Both the position numbers and the translations under genes were made by a program. From Sphingopyxis macrogoltabida (GTDB taxonomy: Bacteria > Pseudomonadota > Alphaproteobacteria > Sphingomonadales > Sphingomonadaceae): a DNA stretch of 64,000 bases. The stretch spans positions 1,736,501 to 1,800,500 of the forward strand of contig NZ_CP009429.1 in assembly GCF_001314325.1 (NCBI RefSeq), written 5' to 3'. Positions 55,456-63,704 of the stretch are shown piece by piece (position 1 is the first letter of the stretch; each line of letters begins with the position of its first letter). Under the pieces are notes generated by a model, which was not told where the DNA came from, did no database searches, and saw only the letters and a list, made by a program, of their open reading frames with translations.

Positions 55456-56092
55456 AACCCCTCCCCCTTTAGTATCGGCGTCGTATGAACGAGCGTGCAA
55501 AGCCGGGAATCTCTCGCCTCAGCCGGTCAGTCGCCCCTAGGCTGCTACTGCCAACCGATCCTAATTTTCGGGCCGCGATGCTTCGCATCGGACCCACAAT
55601 TTATAATCACACACCTTACGCACGGGTGCATAGCGCTTTTCTGCCACTTTTCGAGGCGACAATCCGACTACACCGCTGCCTCGTTCCCGCAAAGCGACGG
55701 TATTCTGCCACGTTTCGAGGCTGCGCATCGCACTCTCGCCGGACACGAATATGGCGGACGAAAATGACCTGAGCGGCGGATCAACCGCGCGCGAATTGGA
55801 AGCGCTGAACCGCTGTCCGGGTGACGTGTAGATCCGCCCTCCGGGCGAAAGCCGCTGTCCCTCGACACTCCGCCAACGTCCGCAAACGCGTGGCGATGCT
55901 CCCGTATGCGGAGCCGTCCGGCGACAACCCAGAGCATCCAAAGGGGCGAGTTGCGGTAGCTGGGCGTAGAAAAACAGGCATTGGCGCACAAACGTCGTGT
56001 GGAACGGCGCAGCACAAATTGGGATAATCAAGCGAGACGGGGCGGCAACCCTTCCAGCCGTCCCGTCACAGTTGAACAGCGAGGGTGCCGTT
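55456..56092. other. 637 bp without a convincing gene
   Basis: Short frames on both strands have unlikely composition. Two copies of a 16-17 base sequence, CTGCCAC(T/G)TTTCGAGGC, occur at about 55641 and 55705. The AAAGGGGGAGGGG ribosome site of the minus-strand operon is at its left edge. It may contain degraded remnants of transferred genes. Confidence 0.4.
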
Positions 56093-56440
56093 GTGCCTTT
56101 TCAGTCCCCTGCCCCACCACCGTCCTCACCGCTTGCAATCGAGCCCATCAGCATGCGGGTTCCGGATGCTTGTCGATTTACGGGACTCAGCCGCAGTTCC
56201 CTCTACCTTCTCATCGCAAGGGGTGAAGTTGAGATCGTCAAGATGGGCGCCGCGACCTTGGTCCTGACGGAAAGTCTCCGCAACTTGATCGAGCGGCAGC
56301 GCGGTACTTCTACCAGCCAGACGGCGGCGCCGATCCGACGCCGCAGTGATCAGGGCGAAGCCCGGAAGTCTGGTCGGCAATCTCGCAGCAGGCGCGCGGC
56401 CAACGATTTTGCGTCTATTCCCCTCTTCGAGCGGGAATAG
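56093..56440 (+). CDS. Helix-turn-helix (excisionase/MerR-like) protein
   Basis: 115 residues from a GTG; the frame is open upstream to 55997. Residues about 18-60 (MRVPDACRFTGLSRSSLYLL, then RGEVEIVKMGAATLVLTESL) form the winged helix of an excisionase-like protein. A basic, Arg/Ser-rich linker follows to the C terminus. It may be an excision or regulatory factor of the second element. It stands alone. Confidence 0.65.
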   Translation: MPFQSPAPPPSSPLAIEPISMRVPDACRFTGLSRSSLYLLIARGEVEIVKMGAATLVLTESLRNLIERQRGTSTSQTAAPIRRRSDQGEARKSGRQSRSRRAANDFASIPLFERE

Positions 56441-56739
56441 GCAGCTTCGCGCCTCAACCAAGTCGTAGCCGTCCGCCGGCCGGCTGCCCTAAACCTGCCG
56501 TTCCCACATGTGAGTACAGAAAACGGCGAGGAACTGATCTCTCGGCGCCACAGCTCGCCTTTTCGCTGTTTACCGGTCTTCTCGGCCAGTGCGCGTCACT
56601 CCTAAGGCTCAATTTGCAGATGAACGCATTCGTGAAGTCGATTTGGCTTGTGCGCGTCGGTTATTTCGGCAGCCACTGCCACGCGACGATGCAGCGGGAA
56701 GATGTGGCGAATCCCTACGATCGTCGCTATATATTGGCC

Positions 56740-57081
56740 ATGGCCAAGCATAGCACTTCCAAGAGATCCTCGTCCGACGGCAAGTTTGTCGCAATCAAAG
56801 GAGTCTCCGGACAACGGAATGTGACGACGCGTCTGGGCAATGTTACCGTAAGCGGACGGCGGCCGAGCGCCGATGTTGTAAGTTCGAATGTGGCCGCCAG
56901 CACAGCAGCTTTGGAGCGCGTCGGAACCAAATTGACCAAGCCTGGCGTCCGTCTCCCGCAGAAGAAGGGTGTGCCGCGCTATTCCGCCGACGAGAATAAC
57001 CCCGGCGTTTTCATTCGGCGGCTGGACGGGAAGGTCACGACAGGCAAGCTTCAAAACGGTCAGTTCGTCGAAACTAAGTGA
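56740..57081 (+). CDS. Unknown basic protein, likely partner of the zeta toxin
   Basis: 113 residues from MAKHSTSKRSSS. Ser/Lys/Arg-rich start, a middle with VTTRLGNVTVSGRRPSADVV, and a C terminus GVFIRRLDGKVTTGKLQNGQ. It does not look like the three-helix epsilon or PezA antitoxins. Its end overlaps the zeta toxin gene by four bases, the position of an antitoxin. A TATATT sequence about 12 bases upstream of the start could be part of the promoter. Confidence 0.65.
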   Translation: MAKHSTSKRSSSDGKFVAIKGVSGQRNVTTRLGNVTVSGRRPSADVVSSNVAASTAALERVGTKLTKPGVRLPQKKGVPRYSADENNPGVFIRRLDGKVTTGKLQNGQFVETK

Positions 57082-57818
57082 CCCAGCTTAGCGCCGCGGT
57101 CGAGCAAATCCTCGACGCCCAAAAGCGAACGAAGAAGCCGCTGGCGATTATCTTGGCGGGCCACAATGGTTCCGGAAAATCGACCATGTGGCGCAAATCG
57201 CTTTCGGGGCAATTGCAAATCCCTCTTCTCAACGCCGACCGCATGATGCTGTCGATTCTTCCAGAGGCGGACAGCAGTGGCGCGCTTGTCGATTGGGCTC
57301 AGGCTCTGCGCGACACCGATCTTGGTTGGATGCAGGTTGCACAGTCCGGCGTGAAGGCCTTTGCGGCGCATGCCATGGCGGCGAAGGTACCATTTGCTAT
57401 GGAGACAGTCTTTTCTCACTGGGATATCCAGGAGGATGGCACTGTTAAATCTAAGATCGACCTAATCACCGACTTGCAGGATGCCGGTTACTTCGTCTTG
57501 CTGTTATTTGTGGGTCTTGCAAATGTAGATCTGTCCGTTCTGCGTGTGATGTCGAGAGTAGCGGATAATGGGCACAACGTGCCGCAGGACAAATTGGTCC
57601 AGAGGTTTCCTCGGACGCAGCTCGCCATTCGTGAAGCCGCGAAGGTCGCGGACGCGACAATCTTCACCGACAATAGCAGAGACGAGAAGCGGGCCTTTAC
57701 CGTATCTCGCGTTCAACTGGGCGAGGAGGCGATCTTTGACTTGCGCGCGGAAGGTCGCATTGTTGCGCCCGTCATTTTGGAATGGCTCGAGAAAGTCAGT
57801 CCGGTCGATGTCCCCTAG
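57078..57818 (+). CDS. Zeta-toxin family kinase
   Basis: 246 residues from a GTG overlapping the previous stop. Walker A GHNGSGKST at about residues 28-36, NADRM at about 52-56 and METVFSH carry the ATP and substrate residues of zeta toxins, which phosphorylate UDP-N-acetylglucosamine and block cell wall synthesis. The C-terminal half (LLLFVGLANVDLSVLRV, RFPRTQLAIREAAKVAD) follows the usual zeta-type layout. A role as a toxin depends on the unrecognised first gene being its antitoxin. Confidence 0.85.
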   Translation: MTQLSAAVEQILDAQKRTKKPLAIILAGHNGSGKSTMWRKSLSGQLQIPLLNADRMMLSILPEADSSGALVDWAQALRDTDLGWMQVAQSGVKAFAAHAMAAKVPFAMETVFSHWDIQEDGTVKSKIDLITDLQDAGYFVLLLFVGLANVDLSVLRVMSRVADNGHNVPQDKLVQRFPRTQLAIREAAKVADATIFTDNSRDEKRAFTVSRVQLGEEAIFDLRAEGRIVAPVILEWLEKVSPVDVP

Positions 57819-57885
57819 CGCCCATGTGTGTACGTGGCGTTGGGCTTCTTACCATTGAACCAACGGCGGCATTGCGCCTCGCAAT

Positions 57886-58182
57886 TTATTTGCGGCCAGA
57901 GAAAAATGGCCAACGCTTAGCAGGCTGGGTCGGTGCCTCAGTCATTGTTGAGATTTCCGAGGAACTCTCAACCTCGAATTTCCCTATTAGCTGACTGATC
58001 TCCCACTTTTCTAGATCAATGTATGTAGGTGCTGGCACATCAATCATGGGCCGAGGACTTTCCTCATACCATTGAAGAGCAACTCCATCTTTTTTTCTTT
58101 TCCCTTTTTGGAAGATATCGCGATATCGGTACGGAGAAATGCCCAAAAATGGCAAGAACGAGACTCGTCCTGCACTCTCTTG
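57886..58182 (-). pseudogene. C-terminal fragment of an anti-phage dCTP deaminase
   Basis: About 98 residues without a start. RVSFLPFLGISPYRYRDIF, then KRKKDGVALQWYEESPRP and YIDLEKWE, is the conserved C-terminal block of anti-phage dCTP deaminases (AvcD-like), which deplete dCTP during phage infection. It is cut at 58183 by the left end of an IS3-family element. The N-terminal fragment of the same protein type lies beyond the other end, at 60731-60894, on the same strand. Confidence 0.8.
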
Positions 58183-58214
58183 TGACGTGACCCCCTGGTT
58201 TCCACCAGCCGGGA

Positions 58215-58863
58215 TTAGAGCCCAGCAGCTTTGTTGCGCATGAGCGCGGTGTAAGCAATGGCCTGCGCAGCGGAGCCCGAAGGGCGTAGCTGCGCAGGCC
58301 ATTGCTTATGCAGTTCGGCGGCGAACGCCGCCGGTGTCTCATATCCAAGTGCCGAGTGCGGCCGCGACTGGTTGTAATCTTCGGCCCAGGCCGCGATCAC
58401 TGTGCGGGCATGGTCGAGGTCGAGGAACAGCGTCTCGTTCAGAAGCTCATCACGCATCCGGCCATTGAAGCTCTCGACATAGCCGTTCTGCATCGGCTTG
58501 CCGGGTGCGATATAATGCCACTCGACGCCGACCTCACCGCACCATGCGAGCACCGCGTTCGATGTCAGCTCGGTCCCGTTGTCGCTGACGATCATCCCCG
58601 GCCTGCCGCGTTCCTCGATCAGATCGCTGAGCTCGCGCACGACCCGGCGCCCGGAGATCGACGTGTCGGGCACCGCGCGCAGGCACTCCCGCGTCACGTC
58701 GTCGACGATGTTGAGCACCCGGAACCGCCGGCCTGACGCCATCTGATCATGCACGAAGTCGAGGCTCCACCGCTGGTTCGGTAGCGCCAGCACCGGTGCG
58801 GGCGCCCGAGCACCGATCGCCCGGCGCCGGTTACGTCTTCGTCGGACCATCAGTCCTTCCTCC
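58215..58863 (-). pseudogene. 3' part of orfB of the outer IS3-family element
   Basis: Integrase core of the rve type: [20 protein letters not shown] (first D), [14 protein letters not shown] (second D) and [18 protein letters not shown] (catalytic E), ending NKAAGL. It is separated from its 5' part (60143-60411) by the inner element. Joining across one copy of CTCC gives the continuous frame [14 protein letters not shown], which is the normal sequence of such transposases. Confidence 0.9.
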
Positions 58864-58897
58864 TGGTCTGCCCCCACCGAGTGGACCGATTGGTTTG

Positions 58898-59806
58898 TTA
58901 GTGCATTAAGCTCATCGCCGCCATATCCGGACGGAGGTGGAGCGAAGCGGAACCGGAGGCCGGATATGGCGGTGTCGCCGTTTCCGGTGCCGGTGGCCGG
59001 TAGCCCAAGCTGCTATGCGGGCGGACGGTGTTGTAATGCCGCCGCCATGCCTCGATCAGCACCCTGGCCTCGGCGAGGCTGTAGAAGATCTCGCCATTGA
59101 GCAGTTCGTCGCGAAGCGACCCGTTGAAGCTTTCGTTATAGCCATTTTCCCATGGTGATCCCGGCGCGATATAGAGGGTCTTTACGCCGATCTGCCCCAG
59201 CCATTTCTGGACGGCGGTCGCGATAAACTCGCTACCATTATCGGATCGTATATGCGCTGGCGGCCCACGCGAGATGAACAGGTCGGCCAGGGCCGCCAGA
59301 ACATCCTCATGCTTGAGTTGCCGTGCAACGATGAGCGCCAGGCATTCCCTGCTGGCCTCGTCGATGATCGTGAGGATGCGGAACTTGCGACCGTCATGCG
59401 TCCGCCCCTCGACGAAATCGTAGGCCCAGACATGCCCCGGATATTCGGGGCGTAGCCGGATGCACGATCCGTCATTGAGCCATAGACGCCCGCGCTTTGG
59501 CTGGCGCTGCGGGACTTTCAGTCCTTCACGCCGCCATATCCGCTCGACACGTTTATGGTTCACCGTCCATCCCGCATGGCACAGCAACGCCGTGACCCGG
59601 CGGTAGCCGTAACGACCATATTGCTTCGCCAATGCAATGATGTCCTCGGTCAGTGCCTGTTCGTCATCCGCCCCGCGCGGCATCTTGCGCTGCGTCGATC
59701 GATGCTGACCCAGCACCCGGCATATCCGTCGCTCGGATACCCGGACTGGCAGATCCCGTCGTACCTGATCGATGCAGCGCCGCCGCCGCGCGGGGCTCAG
59801 AAGTTT
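58898..59806 (-). CDS. orfB of the inner IS3-family element (transposase catalytic part)
   Basis: About 302 residues, expressed as an OrfAB fusion by -1 frameshifting at 59803-59809. The HTH_21 region ([19 protein letters not shown]) precedes the rve core with [19 protein letters not shown] (first D), [15 protein letters not shown] (second D) and [19 protein letters not shown] (catalytic E). It appears intact. Confidence 0.92.
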   Translation of the reverse strand, partial: KLLSPARRRRCIDQVRRDLPVRVSERRICRVLGQHRSTQRKMPRGADDEQALTEDIIALAKQYGRYGYRRVTALLCHAGWTVNHKRVERIWRREGLKVPQRQPKRGRLWLNDGSCIRLRPEYPGHVWAYDFVEGRTHDGRKFRILTIIDEASRECLALIVARQLKHEDVLAALADLFISRGPPAHIRSDNGSEFIATAVQKWLGQIGVKTLYIAPGSPWENGYNESFNGSLRDELLNGEIFYSLAEARVLIEAWRRHYNTVRPHSSLGYRPPAPETATPPYPASGSASLHLRPDMAAMSLMH

Positions 59807-60075
59807 CCCCGTGCAGCCTCCTGCAAGATCAGCTTGTCCAAGGTCAGGTCCGAGATCGCCCGGCGCAGCCGCTGGTTCTCCTTCTCCAGATCCTTCATCC
59901 GCCGCGCCTGGTCGGTCTTCAGGCCGCCATACTCCTTGCGCCACCGATAATAGGTCTGCTCGCTGACCGCGATCCGGCGACAGGCTTCAGCCGTGCTCGC
60001 TCCCTGCGCCAGCACAATCTCAACTTCACGCAGCTTGCCGATGATCTCTTCCGGCTTGTGCTTCTTGCTCGGCAT
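59797..60075 (-). CDS. orfA of the inner IS3-family element
   Basis: 92 residues. Helix-turn-helix ([21 protein letters not shown]) followed by a leucine-zipper-like coiled coil ([20 protein letters not shown]). Ends just past the slippery sequence GGGAAAC. Confidence 0.92.
   Translation of the reverse strand: MPSKKHKPEEIIGKLREVEIVLAQGASTAEACRRIAVSEQTYYRWRKEYGGLKTDQARRMKDLEKENQRLRRAISDLTLDKLILQEAARGNF
59803..59809 (-). other. -1 frameshift site GGGAAAC
   Basis: In the orfA frame the sequence reads CGG GGA AAC, a classic X-XXY-YYZ heptamer, three codons before the orfA stop. The orfB frame continues from it without a stop. Confidence 0.8.
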
Positions 60076-60142
60076 TCAATGTCCCTTTCATGGTCCAGAC
60101 TATCATAGTCTCTGGGCCACTCAGCGGGGGGCAGATCACTCC

Positions 60143-60411
60143 CGATACAGGCGCTGAGTCTTCTTCCTGTTGATCATCACGCCCTCCCGGCGCAGCAGGA
60201 TATGCAGGCGTCGATAACCGAACCGGCGACGCTGCTGCGCCAGCTCGCGCAGCTTCTCCCGAACCTCGGCATCGTCACCACGCTGCGACCGGTAGCGCAT
60301 GCTCTTCCGATCGGCCCCTGTGACACGGCACGCCCGCCGCTCGCTCATCCCATGGCAAGCCTGGAGATGGGCGACCGCTTCCCGCTGAACGGCGGGCGTC
60401 ACCATTTTTTT
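60143..60411 (-). pseudogene. 5' part of orfB of the outer IS3-family element
   Basis: Runs from the frameshift site to the inner insertion: MVTPAVQREAVAHLQACHGM, ERRACRVTGADRKSMRYRS and RRFGYRRLHILLRREGVMIN, the HTH_21 part of IS3-type OrfB, ending RLYRE at the insertion point. The rest lies at 58215-58863. Confidence 0.9.
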
Positions 60412-60665
60412 GTGAGAAGATCCTTCAGCGCCGCATTGTCGAGCATCGAGTCCGCAAGCAGCCGCTTCAGCTTCGCGTTCTCGTCCTCGAGCGAGCGCAG
60501 CCGCTTCGCCTCGGACACCTCCAGGCCGCCATACTTGGCCTTCCAGTTGTAGATCGTTGCTTCCGACACCCCGTGTCGCCGCGCCAGCTCGCCGGTCTTC
60601 GCGCCCGCCTCCGCTTCCTTCAATACCCCGATGATCTGCTCTTCCGAAAACCTCAAACGCTTCAT
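60399..60665 (-). CDS. orfA of the outer IS3-family element
   Basis: 88 residues. Helix-turn-helix (GELARRHGVSEATIYNWKAK) and coiled coil (LEDENAKLKRLLADSMLDN). Near its end the run of seven A bases (AAAAAAA; Ts at 60405-60411 on the plus strand) is a slippery site for the -1 shift into orfB. OrfA alone is intact, but no active transposase can be made by this element. Confidence 0.92.
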   Translation of the reverse strand: MKRLRFSEEQIIGVLKEAEAGAKTGELARRHGVSEATIYNWKAKYGGLEVSEAKRLRSLEDENAKLKRLLADSMLDNAALKDLLTKKW

Positions 60666-60730
60666 CTGTCCGTCCTTCCTTCAAGGCCGGACTCTAATCA
60701 CTGTTGGAGGAAAATCAGGGGGTCACGTCA

Positions 60731-60894
60731 TCGTCCTTAATCTCGTCGGTGATCCGTATGTTGATCGTCTTATAGTCGACAGCTTGCAGCGCATTGGTGA
60801 GCGTTTGAGAGATTGCATCGATATCGATGCCGATGGGGCCCGCGATCCCAAAAACCAATTCAGGGTGTGCAATCGCATTCGGTTCGTCGAACAT
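60731..60894 (-). pseudogene. N-terminal fragment of an anti-phage dCTP deaminase
   Basis: About 55 residues from MFDEPNAIAHPELVFGIAGP. PELVFGIAGPIGIDIDAI, then NALQAVDYKTINIRITDEI, is the P-loop-kinase-like N terminus of AvcD-type deaminases. The gene is cut at 60730 by the right end of the outer IS3-family element; read on, it gains DVTP and stops at 60715. Together with the 57886-58182 fragment it accounts for roughly 150 residues, so the middle, including the deaminase active site, is gone. Confidence 0.8.
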
Positions 60895-60974
60895 TGGTAC
60901 CCTCTTGTATGATTGTGCTGGAAAGGGGATCATAAATCGGGCATCAAATGCGCGCGGCAAATGGGAGGCAAAAA

Positions 60975-61145
60975 ATGACAATCAGAGATCAGCGTACTCT
61001 AGATGTCATAAACGAAGTTTCTCGAACTGCTGATCGTCTTGCTCGTAGAATGGGCGGTCACTACGTTTTGAACAGGGATGTGAGAACGGCATTGGACGAG
61101 CGTCAAGACGTTCGGGCCCGAGCTGACGCGCAACAATTTCGATAA
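60975..61145 (+). CDS. Small hypothetical protein, divergent from the broken deaminase gene
   Basis: 56 residues (MTIRDQRTLD ... ADAQQFR) behind a good GGGAGG ribosome binding site. Charged and helical (LDVINEVSRTADRLARRM; NRDVRTALDERQDVRARAD). No family recognised. Its promoter region of about 80 bases is shared with the deaminase fragment. Confidence 0.55.
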   Translation: MTIRDQRTLDVINEVSRTADRLARRMGGHYVLNRDVRTALDERQDVRARADAQQFR

Positions 61146-61243
61146 GCCTCCCAATTAATTTGGAGGATTATTATATCGAGCTGTCGGTTCGCGCAAGAAA
61201 TTCGCGTGCCGCGATTCAGCACGAGATAATTTCCGGTGCGGAT

Positions 61244-61642
61244 TTATCTTCGGTAAAATTGCTCAGGCTTATCACTAAGCGATACGCCGCTGTCAGCGCA
61301 CAATTCGATCACACCTCGCCTCACCCAGAAATGCGCGAAGGAACCTACTGTCTGCCTTACCGAAGGGTAGATAGTTGGCCGACCGAGAAAATCCCATTTA
61401 ACCCGCCAGCAAGGTCTATGATTCCGCATCAACGATAACTGGATAATCTCCGTCTGATCCTCTGGGCAACGGAAATAGGCCCATTTCTGAAAATCCCGAC
61501 CACCCACTACGTAAACAAATCCATCCTTGATCTCATCGTCCATCGGATGTTCATTCACCAGGCAAACCAGAAGTTGTGGCCTTGAAATGATTCCAAGAAA
61601 AATCAGAAGTCGGCGGGTTAGCTTTATCATCGTGGTCTGCAT
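61244..61642 (-). CDS. DUF6527 protein of the ubiquitin-like operon
   Basis: 132 residues from the ATG at 61642; a TTG two codons earlier overlaps the E1 stop. A hydrophobic or basic start (IKLTRRLLIFLGIISRPQLL) precedes the DUF6527 core: GRDFQKWAYFRCPEDQTEII, then RPCWRVKWDFLGRPTIYPSV and FAHFWVRRGVIELC. Most members have a G-C-x-S-H-F motif before the W; here it reads GSFAHFW, so one Cys of the likely metal site is replaced. DUF6527 genes recur at the end of bacterial ubiquitin-like operons; their biochemical role is not settled here. Confidence 0.75.
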   Translation of the reverse strand: MQTTMIKLTRRLLIFLGIISRPQLLVCLVNEHPMDDEIKDGFVYVVGGRDFQKWAYFRCPEDQTEIIQLSLMRNHRPCWRVKWDFLGRPTIYPSVRQTVGSFAHFWVRRGVIELCADSGVSLSDKPEQFYRR

Positions 61643-61644
61643 GT

Positions 61645-63066
61645 TCAACCAACCCGGCCGATAAACGGATCCGCATCCCCTCGGCCCCAGAGGCCGTCAT
61701 CATCGCAGATGCGGCAACCCGTCCTCGGACGATAGCCGGGACGACGATCTTCGCAGAGATGGAACTTGCGAACCCGGTTTGCCGCGCTTCCCTCCAATTT
61801 CCGAAACCCCACCATCCTCTGCAGCAGCTCGTTAACCGCCATACAGGCGACCTCGGTGGTGAAGGTGACTACAGCCGGAGCTGGATTTCCTTCGCCGACA
61901 ACATACGCTTCTCTCTTTTGCTTTTCATAATCATCTGGATTTTGGCGCTTCAAAGCTTCCGCGCGTGCAATTTCGGGATCGACGAGTCCGCTACATACCA
62001 GACACGGATTTTCAGGCCCGAGCACACTTACTCGACCATCCATTGCCTCGATCTCGGGCGGATCTCCGTCTGAAACATCGATCGCAAGGCCCATATCTAC
62101 TACCGGAACAAGATAGTAGTAAGCGAACCGGTTCAAAAACATACGGCCATCGTGATCGTCGGTGCAGCCGAAAATTACATCGCATGATCGGAGTGCATCA
62201 CGATTCTCCTTCGCACCGATCCATTCTTCGAAAGGCAATACCCTTACGCCCAGCCCCATTTGTGCAATATGAGCCGCGACGACGTTGACTTTGGAGTTCA
62301 TACCATCGGCGTCGCACTGCGTGGCTCCGTGAAGCCGATTGAGATTACTGGCCTCGACGATATCGTTGTCGAACAGTGCGATTTGTCCAACGCCGAGCCT
62401 CGCAAGTAACATGGCAAGGGCGCTGCCGGTGCCGCCGCAACCTACCACACCGACACGCATCCGCTTGAGATCACTATTGAGTGCATTCCCGAACGCCAAT
62501 GCCTGGCGCGCTAGAACCGTAGAAGATTGGGCCGGGTCGGTGTCGGCAAACCAAAACCGAAGATCGCTTCCCCACGCCCGGATTGCGCGCAATTTTTCCC
62601 AACCCTTGTTAGCGGGACGCAGCCACACTCGCCCAAAAAGCTGGTTCTCGCCAGCGAGAACCAGGCTAATCAATTTTGTGCCGGGACCATTGCGATTGAC
62701 AGCGAGTTGAGCAAGGTCTTGCTCGTTTTCATCGTCCTGGCCCGAAAACTCGGCGAAACCGGACGGATGAGAGTGGACGATGGCCACGATGTGATTATTC
62801 GCCTCGGCATCACGCAGAGCCCTCACATAGGAGTCCGTGAGCCAGCTAACATGAGTGCCGTCCGCGCTTACGATATCCTCGGGCGGAATCTCGCGAACGT
62901 TCACGGATAGGAACTTCTCGTGTGACTCCCGATCCCACGGATCGCGTTGAATATCGGCAGAACTGAAAAACACGTACGCCGCATGCTCCTTGCCGTCATC
63001 GTGGCGGAGTAACGATTTCAGGCGCTCGAGATGCCGTTGTTGTAGTGTGGCACTGTACTGGGTCAT
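61645..63066 (-). CDS. JAB-E1 fusion: Ubl protease and activating enzyme
   Basis: 473 residues. Residues about 20-160 form a JAB/MPN metalloprotease domain with H98-S-H100-PSG and D111/D112, the ligands expected for a Ubl-removing or -maturing isopeptidase. Residues about 200-450 form a ThiF/E1 adenylation domain: nucleotide loop VGCGGTGSALA (208-217), FDNDIVEASNLNR with D235, N241 and R244, and a zinc site C355-x2-C358 with C451-x2-C454. C408 (EVACMAVNEL) is one candidate for the thioester cysteine. It overlaps the E2-like gene by four bases. Confidence 0.92.
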   Translation of the reverse strand: MTQYSATLQQRHLERLKSLLRHDDGKEHAAYVFFSSADIQRDPWDRESHEKFLSVNVREIPPEDIVSADGTHVSWLTDSYVRALRDAEANNHIVAIVHSHPSGFAEFSGQDDENEQDLAQLAVNRNGPGTKLISLVLAGENQLFGRVWLRPANKGWEKLRAIRAWGSDLRFWFADTDPAQSSTVLARQALAFGNALNSDLKRMRVGVVGCGGTGSALAMLLARLGVGQIALFDNDIVEASNLNRLHGATQCDADGMNSKVNVVAAHIAQMGLGVRVLPFEEWIGAKENRDALRSCDVIFGCTDDHDGRMFLNRFAYYYLVPVVDMGLAIDVSDGDPPEIEAMDGRVSVLGPENPCLVCSGLVDPEIARAEALKRQNPDDYEKQKREAYVVGEGNPAPAVVTFTTEVACMAVNELLQRMVGFRKLEGSAANRVRKFHLCEDRRPGYRPRTGCRICDDDGLWGRGDADPFIGRVG

Positions 63067-63443
63067 GCGGCAACCAATAGGGCGTGCTCAACACGCTTGA
63101 GCATCGTCCAAATGCCGTCGATGCCAGGCCGCCAATCGTCACAATGGCGTGACCAGCGCTGCCAATTCTGGCCATTAAATATTACGGGTTGGTCCGCCGC
63201 GTTTGGATATTTGTTCCCAGTCCTCAGTTTCACCCAAGGGATCAGGTGGAACATGTCCGGCCGAACGTCAGGATATCCGTTAGGTATGAGGATGAGGACA
63301 TCCGCTCGCTCCGCGTCATACATCCCATCAGGTAATAGCCAGCCGCGAATGATAACGGCATTAGCATTCCCCTCCGTGAGTTCTTCGAAGCTAGTGCCCC
63401 TTGCTTGAAGGTACTCTAAATCCTCTGGCGGCAGAAAGCTCAT
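63063..63443 (-). CDS. E2-like ubiquitin-conjugating protein (prokaryotic E2 family E)
   Basis: 126 residues. The central strands (ADVLILIPNGYPDVRPDMFH) and the block NWQRWSRHCDDWRPGIDGIW follow the prokaryotic E2 family E layout. C101 is the only cysteine in the protein and sits right after the conserved S-R-H, so it is the sole candidate for carrying a Ubl thioester. The start follows the Ubl stop directly and its stop overlaps the E1 start. Confidence 0.85.
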   Translation of the reverse strand: MSFLPPEDLEYLQARGTSFEELTEGNANAVIIRGWLLPDGMYDAERADVLILIPNGYPDVRPDMFHLIPWVKLRTGNKYPNAADQPVIFNGQNWQRWSRHCDDWRPGIDGIWTMLKRVEHALLVAA

Positions 63444-63689
63444 TCAGCCCTCCGTGGAAGTTTTCTTGCCGGTGAAAAATTTTTCAACGCCGGGCTGGGT
63501 GAGGTCAACGGATTGGTCATCCGCAATGGGGAGGTCTTCCGGTCCTGCGACGTCTTGCCAGACATTATAATTGGCAACGTCCACGCCGGCGAGATTTTTG
63601 ATCTGCAGCCCGGTGATGGTGTCCTGGCTCCAGTCGTACTTTTTACGGTCGATAAAGATGTGGTCGGGCTTGTTAGGCTTGTTCGCCAT
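63444..63689 (-). CDS. Ubiquitin-like protein (multiubiquitin type, single domain)
   Basis: 81 residues. One beta-grasp-like domain: FIDRKKYDWSQDTITGLQIK, LAGVDVANYNVW, then DDQSVDLTQPGVEKFFTG. This matches the multiubiquitin domain pattern (an ITGxQI motif and a terminal K-F-F-T). The tail is KKTSTEG, ending in a single glycine and not Gly-Gly, so the conjugating end is either this Gly or is made by trimming. Most relatives carry several repeats; here there is only one. Confidence 0.85.
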   Translation of the reverse strand: MANKPNKPDHIFIDRKKYDWSQDTITGLQIKNLAGVDVANYNVWQDVAGPEDLPIADDQSVDLTQPGVEKFFTGKKTSTEG

Positions 63690-63704
63690 CGAAGTTCTCC
63701 TGTT

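Larger units (their letters stand above)
58864..60138 (-). mobile_element. IS3-family insertion sequence (inner), 1275 bp
   Basis: Ends TGGTCTGCCCCCACCGAGTGG at the left and, as complement, TGATCTGCCCCCCGCTGAGT at the right. A 4-base target duplication CTCC lies at 58860-58863 and 60139-60142. Contains orfA and orfB with a frameshift signal. The duplication length fits the IS407 group. Confidence 0.93.
58183..60730 (-). mobile_element. IS3-family insertion sequence (outer), itself split by another IS3-family element
   Basis: Terminal inverted repeats TGACGTGACCCCCTG at 58183 and CAGGGGGTCACGTCA ending at 60730. Without the inner insertion it is about 1269 bp. The flanks (CTCTTG before, TCGTCC after) show no target duplication, so the surrounding DNA was probably rearranged or deleted after insertion. 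It contains orfA and an orfB broken by the inner element. Confidence 0.92.

Noticed and set aside
55641..55721. Two copies of CTGCCAC(T/G)TTTCGAGGC as a possible CRISPR-like or att repeat
   Set aside because: Only two short copies with unequal surroundings; no array and no link to an integrase or IS end.
55561..56031. 156-codon frame on the minus strand in the gap before the helix-turn-helix gene
   Set aside because: Unlikely composition, no ribosome binding site seen and no family resemblance; kept only as part of the unassigned gap.
58171..60742. Target duplication of the outer IS3-family element
   Set aside because: Three to five bases on both sides were compared (CTCTTG against TCGTCC) and do not match; a deletion is the better explanation.
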